In this document: piece by piece, positions 15,135-25,000 of the stretch
Position numbering within the stretch: position 1 is the first letter of the stretch
Layout of the letters: every line of letters begins with the position of its first letter
Position numbers and translations under genes: made by a program
NCBI GenBank assembly: GCA_030066755.1
Contig: JASJAX010000037.1
Span: 1 to 38,057, forward strand
Length of the DNA: 38,057 nt
Reading direction: 5' to 3'
DNA from: Acidimicrobiia bacterium
GTDB lineage: Bacteria > Actinomycetota > Acidimicrobiia > Spongiisociales > UBA5794
The notes under the pieces: generated by a model
What the model was told of the DNA's origin: nothing
The model's input: only the letters and a program-made list of their open reading frames with translations
The model's database searches: none

Positions 15135-18100
15135 TCAAGCGAGGCGCGTCGGAAGCGGTACATCCGGCGTCTTGACCACACCGAGCCGATCGAAGATCTC
15201 TCGAGCAGCTGCGAGGAGCGGCGCCGCGTCTTCGCCCCGCACCTCTGCGAGCCGAGCGAGTGCCGTGAGGGTGAGCCCGAGTTCGTGCTGCGCGTCCGCT
15301 GCGGTCGCCGTGACACGGCCCGATTCGAATCGAGCGGCGGCTTCGTCGAACCCGCCTCGTTGGAGAAGCACGTAGCCGGCGAGACGTTCACGCCAGGTTC
15401 GGATGTGATCGGTGCCAACCCGTTCGACGAGCTCAGCGGAGTCATCGAGAGCCGCCTGAGCGAGATCCGTTGCGCCGCAGAACACGTGCAGTTCAGCGAT
15501 TCGAAGCTTGGCCTCCAGGCTGAAGAAATCCGCGCCCATGTCGGTGAGGCGTTCCTCCGCTCGACTGAGGAGATCCTCGGCCTCGGCGTGCCGGCCGTCG
15601 CGGGAGGCGACCCTCCCCATGTTGCTCGTCACGACCGCCACGCCGAGTGAGTAGCCCGCGGCACGCAGCACTCGCCGCACACGGTGGAACAGCTCGTCGG
15701 CCTCGTCCCACCGGCCCTGATCGGATCGGATGACGGCGATGTTGTGCGCAGCCATCGCCGCCCCGACGACGTCACCGACCTTCTGCCGTGCTTCGGTCGA
15801 CTGCTCCCAGAGATCGGCGGCCCGTTTCCAGTCCTGTTGGTAGTAGGCATCGCCTCCGAGGTTGTTGAGGGCATCGGCTTGCCCGACGAGGTCGCCGAGT
15901 TCCCGGTACGCCTCGAGTGATTGCTCGGTGTAATCGGCGCCCTCCGTGATGTGCCCCTGTTGGCGATGCGCCAGACCGAGCAACTTCAGTGCGTGAGCTC
16001 GTTGTGACGCCTCACGTGGCCCTCCGGCGGAATCCAACGCTCGTTCACACCAACCGATGGCCTTTGCATACTTGGCCTGCCGGGCGAGGACACCGGCGTA
16101 GGCGTTCGAGATCTCCGCTTCCTCAGCGAGCTCGTCCTCGCCGTCGAACTCGTCCAGGCGGCGCAGCCCCCGGCTGAACCACCGAAGTGCCTGCGAGTAG
16201 TTACCACCCTTCTCGCGCAGCATTCCCTGCTTGCGCATCAGGCGGGCCGATCCGGTCGTGTCGTCGATCTCCTCGAGCAATCGGCGAGCATCGCCAAACC
16301 CTTCGTTCGCCTGGTCGTAGAGGCCGGCGAGCTCCGACATGTCGCCGAAGCACTCTGCAACAACGCGAATCTCCTGGTCGGGGATTCCGGCCGGTCGGGC
16401 CGACGCCAGCGCCACCTTGTAGTTGTCGGCCGCCTCGTGGGGGACGAGCTGCACCCGCAATCGGTCGCCTGCGAGGCGCGCGTATCTCCACGTCTTGTCG
16501 TGAACCTGAGCCCGAGAGAAGTGGAACGCAAGCCGCGCCGCTACGTCTTCGGCATTGCTCACTCGGCTCTCGATCGCCGACCCGATCCGTTCGTGCAGCA
16601 TGCGTCGCGTCCGATATGGCAGACCCGAGTAGGCGACGTCGTGGAAGACCTCCTGGCGGAACCGGTAGTGCCCGGAGCTGCGCGGCACGACGAACTCGTG
16701 AAGCGCCTTCCACGCCTCGGGGCTCCCAGCTTCCGGGAGGAGGTCGCTGACCGCAGCGCACAGCAGGGTCAGATCGAAGCTCGCACCCACCACCGAGGCG
16801 TATCGCAGCATCTGTCGCTGCGCCGGTTCGAGCCGATCGATGCGGGTCATCACGAGTCCCTCGACGGAGTCGGGCAGGTCGGCTCCCTCTGTGGTCGCCG
16901 TCGACACGAGCTCGATGAGGAAGAGCGGGTTGCCGCCCGATCGTTCGACCAAGCGTTCCAGTTCACGATCGAGTAACGGGTGGTCCTCGAGGGCACGGGT
17001 GGCGAGCGCAATGCTCGCCTCGTCTGGGAGAGGTCCGAGTGCGATCTCAACGCGGTTGGCCGCGTCAATCGTGGCGTCGGTCGGTTGGCGCACCGTGATG
17101 AACGTCCACAGCTTGCTGCGGGCTGCGGTCGCGAGATGCTCCGTCAAGTCGCGGGAGGCGTCGTCGAGCCAGTGAGCATCCTCGATGATCAGCGCAGTGG
17201 GACTCGTGAGCGTGGCATCGAGGAGGCGCACCACCATCTCGTGGGTGCGCGATTTGCGGAACCGAGGTTCGAGGCGGTCGACTTCCGGCGTGGGATCGGA
17301 CGGTACGTCCAGCACGGTGGCGAGCAGGGGGATCCAAGGGATGAGCGATTCGTCGGCCGCAGTCGCCCTGACGGCCAATGCGCGGCCGGCGGCGTTTCGG
17401 TCCTCCCGAACATCGATACCGAGGACCTCCCGGAGCAGTCGCTGGAACGGGAAGTATGGATTGGATGCCTCGAATCGCTCCGATGCAGCGAAGTGCCACG
17501 CCACCGTCTCGTTGAGGCGTCGCAGAGCCCGCACGAATCGGGACTTGCCGATTCCGGGTGCACCGACGACGTCGATCAAGCCGACGTCGTGATTGTGGAG
17601 TGCATTGCTCGCTCGGTCGAGGTCGGAGTCGCGGCCGATGAACGGGAGCTCGTCCGTCGACGGGGCGGAGCGCCTTCCGCTCATCCCCCCGACGGCCCAG
17701 GCGTGCACCGGCTGACTCTTCCCCTTCACCATGAACGGCTCGAGTTCGCGGAGGTCGAACAACGCTGCGGAGTTGTCGAGCACCGGTTGGGTGGCGAGCA
17801 ACTCGCCGTGATCGGCGCGCGCCATCACTCGGGCTGAGAGGTTCACGGCATCGCCGATCACCGTATACGTGCGGCGGAACGGTGCTCCGACGTCACCGGC
17901 GAAAGCGGGCCCGCGGTTGACGCCGATCTGGATGGGCAGACCCTCGTGGGTGTCCAGGATCGTCCGGGTGGCACGCAGCATCTGCTCTTCATCCGAGCCG
18001 GTGGTCATCGGTGCCCCAGCCGTGAGGATGAGCTTGCCGCCGTCGCCGTCGATGTCCGTGGCAAGGAAGGCAACGCCGAAATCGGCAGCTGCCCGCTGCG

Positions 18101-18923
18101 TCGTCGTGACGAGTCCGTTGAGTTGCCCCCACAACGCTTCGGGGCCACCGCTGTTGAGGATCGAGTCGGCGCCCGTGAAGTGGATGAACCCGACGGTGAT
18201 GATCCGGTGCTCTCCGTCACCCGCGGGCGTTGCAACGACGTTCCGCAGGCCGATGGGGACGAACCGCTCTGCCGAACCCGTAGCCGACCGGGCGTCCATC
18301 GCCACAGCATCGATGTGCGGGGAGCGTGCGAGCAGGCGGCCCTTGCCCTTCGTGTCGCCGAGGACTCGGTCCTCCAGGGCCGCTGCGGTACCCGCACTCA
18401 GCAGGACTTCACCGCTCTCGGCCGTGCTCTCCATCTCGACGACGGTGCTCGCTGCGGGACCGGTGACGATCAGTTCGCGATGCAGGTCACCGACGACGAA
18501 GAGATCGACGTCGCCGGAGTGAACACCAACGGACATGCCAAGCCGGACCTTGCCGGCCGGGGTGTCCACGTGCCCGACCGTGCGCAGTCTGCTCCGCATG
18601 GAGTGAGCGGCGTTGGCGGCTCGCGTTGGGTGGTCCGGACCCGTGAACAGCAGGAGGAGCGCATCGCCGCCGAACTTGAGTAGGTCACCCCCGAGTGAGC
18701 TGGCGATCGTCAGCAGTTCGGTGAAGGTCGAGTTGAGGACCCCGGCGACTTCCTCGGCGCCGATCCGGCCCTTCTGGGCGAGTCGTTCCGACAGTGCCGT
18801 GAACCCGGACACGTCGATGAAGACCAGCGAGCCGTCGACTCTGCGATGCCGCTCGTCCACACCCCAGGTGCGCACGATGACGGGGACGAACGGCGCGTGT
18901 CGATCTGTGGTTTCGGCGCCCAA
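15135..18923 (-). CDS. Tandem class III nucleotidyl cyclase / STAND ATPase / TPR protein
   Basis: A 1262-residue cytosolic protein laid out like mammalian soluble adenylyl cyclase. Cyclase domain 1 (about 30-190) has the metal Asp in VFIDVSGFT and the second Asp with Lys in LLKFGGDALLLL, but lacks the Asn/Arg transition-state pair. Domain 2 (about 240-420) lacks the first metal Asp (GFIHFTGAD) but keeps Asn and Arg in VIGDAVNLSARV. The two would complement each other in one pseudo-heterodimeric active site. Then come the entry motif PFIGRDSDL, Walker A GAPGIGKS (Lys about 460), Walker B LIIEDAHWLD, a winged-helix-like region and TPR repeats from about 830 to the end. The start is TTG at 18921-18923. 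The nucleotide made (cAMP or other) cannot be read from the sequence with certainty. The TPR/STAND part probably senses a protein or stress signal. Confidence 0.9.
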   Translation of the reverse strand: MGAETTDRHAPFVPVIVRTWGVDERHRRVDGSLVFIDVSGFTALSERLAQKGRIGAEEVAGVLNSTFTELLTIASSLGGDLLKFGGDALLLLFTGPDHPTRAANAAHSMRSRLRTVGHVDTPAGKVRLGMSVGVHSGDVDLFVVGDLHRELIVTGPAASTVVEMESTAESGEVLLSAGTAAALEDRVLGDTKGKGRLLARSPHIDAVAMDARSATGSAERFVPIGLRNVVATPAGDGEHRIITVGFIHFTGADSILNSGGPEALWGQLNGLVTTTQRAAADFGVAFLATDIDGDGGKLILTAGAPMTTGSDEEQMLRATRTILDTHEGLPIQIGVNRGPAFAGDVGAPFRRTYTVIGDAVNLSARVMARADHGELLATQPVLDNSAALFDLRELEPFMVKGKSQPVHAWAVGGMSGRRSAPSTDELPFIGRDSDLDRASNALHNHDVGLIDVVGAPGIGKSRFVRALRRLNETVAWHFAASERFEASNPYFPFQRLLREVLGIDVREDRNAAGRALAVRATAADESLIPWIPLLATVLDVPSDPTPEVDRLEPRFRKSRTHEMVVRLLDATLTSPTALIIEDAHWLDDASRDLTEHLATAARSKLWTFITVRQPTDATIDAANRVEIALGPLPDEASIALATRALEDHPLLDRELERLVERSGGNPLFLIELVSTATTEGADLPDSVEGLVMTRIDRLEPAQRQMLRYASVVGASFDLTLLCAAVSDLLPEAGSPEAWKALHEFVVPRSSGHYRFRQEVFHDVAYSGLPYRTRRMLHERIGSAIESRVSNAEDVAARLAFHFSRAQVHDKTWRYARLAGDRLRVQLVPHEAADNYKVALASARPAGIPDQEIRVVAECFGDMSELAGLYDQANEGFGDARRLLEEIDDTTGSARLMRKQGMLREKGGNYSQALRWFSRGLRRLDEFDGEDELAEEAEISNAYAGVLARQAKYAKAIGWCERALDSAGGPREASQRAHALKLLGLAHRQQGHITEGADYTEQSLEAYRELGDLVGQADALNNLGGDAYYQQDWKRAADLWEQSTEARQKVGDVVGAAMAAHNIAVIRSDQGRWDEADELFHRVRRVLRAAGYSLGVAVVTSNMGRVASRDGRHAEAEDLLSRAEERLTDMGADFFSLEAKLRIAELHVFCGATDLAQAALDDSAELVERVGTDHIRTWRERLAGYVLLQRGGFDEAAARFESGRVTATAADAQHELGLTLTALARLAEVRGEDAAPLLAAAREIFDRLGVVKTPDVPLPTRLA

Positions 18924-19090
18924 ATCGGATGCTCTCCCTCGTATACCGCCAGCGTAGCGACGTGGCCCGTTGTGAGGTTGTGGCGGCCGACCTCGGCAAA
19001 CCAGTGAACTCGATCGCTACGCTTGTGGCAGCGCCGCAGGGCGGCGTGCGCGTGCCCAGGGGACCTGGGCTGAGGGGCAGAGGGAGAGCT
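18924..19090. promoter_or_regulatory. Divergent promoter region, cyclase and giant secreted protein
   Basis: The 167 bases between the divergent cyclase and giant-protein starts. On the minus strand a TATACG box at about 18938-18943 could serve the cyclase. On the plus strand TACGCT at about 19018-19023 could serve the giant gene, whose ATG is preceded by AGGGAGA with 4-5 bases spacing. Boxes are judged by eye only. Confidence 0.35.
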
Positions 19091-22000
19091 ATGACGTCTG
19101 GGAAGGCTGTCGGACGCGTGCCGCGCGCGCAGTTCATTGCATTGACCGTGCTGGCGGTGGTCGTCGCCACCCTGGTTCCGCTTCCAAGGTCGGCTGCGCA
19201 AGCCCAGTCAACGGTCTCCGTTTGCTCCGACGGGGCCTGTGATCACACCACCCTCAGTTCGGCGCTCCACGCCGTGGCCAACGGCGGGACGATCGAAGTG
19301 CGGTCAGATCTACCGGCTACCAACGTGACCGTTGACTTCGACGTGACGATCGTCGGCGCCCCCGGCATTCGTCCGGCGCTGATCGGCGCCGCCGGCCACG
19401 GTCCGGTCCTCGAAATCGAGTCTCCGTACGACGACGACGATGACGACGATGACCCTGGCCCCCGTGCCGAGGTGATTGTGTCCGATGTCGTGATCCGCGG
19501 CGGTGACCACACCGGCAATGGTGGCGGCGTTCGAGTCGACTCGGCGACGGCGACGTTCAACCGAGTCACGATCGAGGACAACACGAGTCGCTACGAAGGC
19601 GGGGGACTCTACGCAAAGCGCGGCGCGAACGTCACGATCGTCGACAGTGCGATCCGCAACAACACCGTCACGAAGAGCCGTCGCGACGGCGGTGGCGTGG
19701 CCGTCGACTCGTCTACCGCGACGATCTTTGGATCGACGATCTCAGGGAACACCGCCAAGGGCGGTGGGGGCGGTGTCCACGTCAAGTGGAGCTCGGTCGA
19801 TCTCGTCAACTCGACGATCAGTGGCAACGAGGCCAAGGGTTCCGAAGGTGGGGGCGGTGCCCTGGTCGAGGGCGGTTCCTTGGCGCTCGACTCGGTGACG
19901 GTCACCGACAACACCGCGAAGAACGCCGCGGCAGGCGTCCGTCGGCGAAAAGGAACGGTGAACATCCACGCCACCGTCATCGCCGGGAACCAGTCGTCGT
20001 CGAGCAAAGACTGTCAAGGGAAGTTCCACAGCGACGGCTACAACGTCATCGGTTCCTCGGGTCTCGGATGCTCGGGATTCGACCCAACCGACCTCGTGGC
20101 ACCGCCCGGACAGGCGATCGATCCGCTCCTCGGCCCGCTCGAGGACAACGGTGGAGCGACCGAAACGCATCTCCCGCTCTTCGGCAGCCCCCTCCTCGAC
20201 GTCGTGCCGGCGAACGGTGCCGGGTGCCTGGACGTGGATCAACGAGGGGTGGCGAGGCCGCAACCCGTCAACGGTGCGTGTGACGTCGGCGCTGTCGAAC
20301 CGCTTGCCGTACCGGAATTGGCCAACGTGTCGTTGACGGCGACGAGCAACCGGCTCGCAGATGATCCGGCTACCCCCGGCGTCGATTCTCCACCGGGCAT
20401 CACCAAACTCCGCCTGGCCGACATTCCGGTCGACCGCCTGCTCGACGCAGCCACGGCCGGCGGTGACATCTCGCTGTCCGAGGCTTCGTTGCTGAACTCG
20501 ATCGGCGGCGTCGAGAGCGTCTCGCTGCTGAATTCGATCTCACTCCTGAACAGCATCTCCCTGCTGAACTCGATCTCGCTGCTCAATTCGATATCGCTGT
20601 TGAACAGCATCTCCCTGCTCAACTCGATCAAGCTCGAGCAGGTCCAGGTGGACATCGACGGCGACGGGCAGATCGACGGCTGGCAGGAGATCGTCGGTGA
20701 GGACGTCCCGATTCAGGGTTGGAGTCTCGGTGATCTGTTCGAGCAGAACCCGGTCGGTGTCTCGGAGTTGACCCTCGACGACATCGATCTCAGTCAGACC
20801 GGACTCGGTGACCTCTCGGTGCTCGGCCTGCTGCTCGGGGCGGCGCCGCTGAGCTCGATCCCGCCGGACGCCTATTTCGTCGAGAACCCGCTGATCGACT
20901 CTCGTGACCCGGGGAACAACCTGTCCTGGGAGCAGGAGAACCTCCAACTGTGGTGCGAGATCCTCGGTGAGGGCGATGCCGGCTGCGCCCGTTTCGGGAT
21001 CGACCCGACGGACCCGAGCAGCGTCAAGGGGACGGCGCTCTCCGACTTCGTGTCGCTACCGACGCTCGAGGTCAACGGTGCCGATGTCGACCTGGAGTCC
21101 GTGTCGCTGCTGAACTCAATCGACGCCGCTGGGCAGGCGCTCAACGACGCCTCGTTGCTGAACTCGATCTCGTTGCTGAACAGCATCTCCCTGTTGAACT
21201 CGATCTCGTTGTTGAACAGCATCTCGTTGCTCAACTCGATCTCGCTGCTCAACAGCATCGACGTGCTCGAGAGCACCTCGCTGCTCAACTCGATCTACAT
21301 CGGAACAGCCCCCGACGGTGGGGCGGCGCTCTCCATCGACGGCGAGACCATTGTGTGCGGTGGGACCTGCAACGTCCCCGATGGGACGCCGCTCCTCGAG
21401 CTCTTCCGTGACTTCACCGCCGAGGTGGAGGACGAGTTGACGATGGGCCAACTCCTCGTCGCGATCCTCGAGGGAGCCGGATTCCCGATCGAGGACTACT
21501 TCTTCGACATCGAGACTCGGGACCTGCCTCCACGCGGTGACCAGGTCAGAGTCACCTACACCCTGCAGTTCGATGTGCTGAACAGCGGGCCGGTGCCGGC
21601 CGTTGTCGACATCGATCTGCCCGCGGGCTTCAAGTACGCCGATGTGCCCTCGGATGAGACGACGTGGGAGTACACCGGAGACGGCTCGAGTCAGTTGCTG
21701 AGCCCGATCATCACGCCGAACGAGGACGGGAGTTCGGTGCGGCTCGAGGCGCCTGCCGACGTCGGCGCCCACACGATCATGCTGGACGCCTGGCCCGGCT
21801 TCAGCCTTGGTGAGTACACGGCCGACGCCACGGTCGACATCGGAGTGGACTCGGCAACCGTGTCGGGCGGTGCTCTCGTCGAGATCGTCGACTTCGGCGA
21901 ACTCGTCAACGGAGGCGATGACACACCCGGCACTGCAACGTCACTCCTCGCCGGCGAGATCAACCTGTCGTTCACCGGTAGCACCGGCGATGTGGACTAC

Positions 22001-25000
22001 TGGCAGATTCCCGCGGCGGGTATCGACGAGGGTGACCAGATTCAGGTGTTGATGAGTGTCGACGCCGACCAGGATCTGTTTGCGTATCGCCCGGTCGCCG
22101 ACCTGCAAGACGCATCGGGCGTGCCCAACTCGGAGAACCGAGCGGCGCTGCAGGGTGCTCCGTACTACGACAACGGACAGAGTCTCGGAAACGGGACCGG
22201 ATTCCGATCTGCCCAGGGTCAGCCGAATCAGCTGCCCGATCCCGACGTCAGGGAAGCAGACGCCAACCTGCAAAACCTCGCCGACTACTCGGCCGGCCGA
22301 GACGATGCGACCGAGCTGGTCGAGTTCGAGGCGGGCGACGGCGGTGCCGCAGACGGCTACGTCCTCCAGGTTGCCTCGGCGAACGGTGAACCAATTGACT
22401 TGCCGTACATCCTGCGCGCCAGGGCGGTCGGGGAGATCCAGACGACGGCGTGCAACGCGCACGGTTTCATGAGCGCACCGGCAGGCGAACTGACCGCTGC
22501 ACTCCAGTCCGGGGTCAACACGATCTTCCTCGTCAACGAGGCGCGGCTCGTCGATACGTTCGGCCCAGGCACGGTCGGCACAATGATGGGTGACCTCGCA
22601 GACCTCGTCACCTACCTCAACAGCGACAACGGCGGTGGCGACGCCGGGCCAGATGGCCTGCACGCCCAGGTGGTCTATCTCGACGGGCTGGCGGCGTACG
22701 CCGCCTGGGATGCCAATCCGTGCGATCCCGACGCGGCCAATGATGTCGTGTCGGCCATCACAGGGCACCTCTACTCGATCGGTGCATTCGACACCGATGG
22801 CACGGGGGTGGACCACATCACGATCGTCGGTGGTGATGAGATCATCCCGTTCGCTCGAATCGACGACCTCACGACGACCGGCAACCAGCAGTCGTACGCC
22901 GGTGCGATCCCCGAGCTGACGCCACTACGAGCGGCCTTCGAGACCCGGCACTTCCTGTCGGACAACCCCTACTGCGATCGAGATCCGATCGCGGGGTGGT
23001 TGAACGGCGAGCTGTATGTGCCCGACCTTGCGTGTGGACGTGTCGTCGAGACTCCGTCCGAGATCGCGCGGGCATTCGACAACTACGTCCAGTTCGACGG
23101 ACAGCTGGATCTCACGACCGGAGCGGTCGCCGCGTACGACTTCCTCGAGGATCTCGGTGAGGCCACGGTGGCGCAGTTCGATGCCATCACCCAGTCGACG
23201 CCCTTCGAGCCCTTCCCGGCGGACCTGTGGGACCGCTCGGACTTCGCAGAACTCCTCGACGACGCCTACGGACCGTTCCTCGACGACGATCGGGTGCCGG
23301 TTCTCGGATCGTTCCATGCCCACTACAACCACTACCAGTTGCTGCCGGCCTTCTCGTCTTTGCTGACGGAGAACCCCGCCGAGTTTCAGGGCGGCGATCT
23401 CTATACGACCGCCGATCTGATCACGCAGTTTGGGATCGCCGACACGGGTGCCGGTCGCCTCGCCGGCAGCGTGTTCCTCACGGTCGGCTGCAACGCGGGC
23501 GTCAACTGGTCCGACGTCGTCGTCGGTAACGGACCGGGCAGCGCCGACTGGGCTCAGACCCTCGCGCGGGCCGGCGTTGCCGGCACGGTCGCCAGCAATG
23601 GGTTCGCCTATGGACATCCCGACGTGATCGCCGCCACCGAGCTGCAGCACCTGTTGTTCGTCGACAAGCTCGACGGCACACGCACGTTGGGGCAGGCGCT
23701 GACGGATGCCAAACAGGAGTATTTCGCTCGCTCGGGCGTGTACGGGGTCTACGACGACAAGGTCATGGGCGAGTTCACCCTGTACGGCTTGCCGTTCTAC
23801 TCGTTGCCTTCGTCCGGTGCACCGCTGCCGGATGTCGAGGTCTTTGAGCTCCAGCCGGACGCGACCGGTCTCGAGTCGGTCTCGCTCACGATCACACCGA
23901 CGTATGAGCTGAACTCCGGCTCACCGGCGGGTGACTTCTACGTGGTCAACGGCGGCACGGTGCAACCCGGTGTGGGTGAGCAAACGACGCTGGTCGATCC
24001 CGGGGTGCCGAATCCAACTCCTCAGGCGACACCGAACACGCCCGTCACTCCTCGTGCTGAGATCGAGCTGAGCCAGCCGGGCAAGCGCGCCACCGGTGCC
24101 ATTCTCGTGTCCCTCGAAGCGACCGAGATCCCGGACTTCGATCCGGTGGTCGTCAAGGCGGTGACGGACCTCAGCACGGACGAGGGCGAATGGGAACTCG
24201 ACGACGACGGCTTCCCGAGCGCACCGCTCAACCTCGTGACCTACACGGAGGGCGGTGAGACGAAGCAGCGGCTCGTGATCATGCCGTGGTGGCTGACCAA
24301 GGACTCGGGCGAAGCGCCGGAGGCAACCGTTTTCGATGAGTTCGCCGTGCAGATCTTCTGGGCCGATGACACGCCGGCGCTCACCGACTTCGTGGCTCCG
24401 GCCATCGAGCGGGCCACCGGTGAAATGGTGGGAGGCAGCATCCAGTTCGAGGTGCTCGCCAGCGATCAGGAGTCGTCGGTGCGTCGGGTCAACGTGCTCT
24501 ACAGCCGGGCGGATGAGACGGACAAGGTCTTCCAGCGGCTCGAGCTCGTCTTCGACGCCGGTTCTGGTACATGGAAAGCTGCCGGCTCGGTAGAGAACCA
24601 GTTCGTCGATCACGAGTTCTTCGTCCAGGCGTGCGACACCGTCGGCAACTGCAGCTACCAGCTGTTCAAGACGAAGCTCGGGATCGTTCCCGGCGGAGGG
24701 AATCCCGGTCCGACGGACACCAGTCCGCCGCAGATTCTGCTCGAACTGCCGCCGGACGGAGCGACGTTCGATGCCGGCGACACGGTCTTCACGCTGTACT
24801 CGTGCACGGACAACCTGAGCGGTGTGGCGAGTTGCGACGGGGATCTCTTCCGCAACGGCGTATTCGTCGATTCCTTCGACTCGGGCGAGCAACTCCCAAC
24901 GGCTGAGGCGGGCGAGTACCGCTTCGAAGTCAGCGCTACCGACCGCGCCCTCAATGTCTCGACACCGGTGTCGCACACGTTCTCGATCATCAACACGCCA

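Noticed and set aside
10352-18923. A complete canonical Pycsar or CBASS operon
   Set aside because: No CD-NTase is present, the cyclase is not adjacent to the PycTM-like gene, and genes lie on both strands; only a looser functional link is proposed.
20486-21295. Leucine-rich repeat or pentapeptide repeat domain
   Set aside because: The period is six residues with invariant SLLNSI, which fits neither the 20-24 residue LRR nor the A(D/N)LXX pentapeptide pattern.
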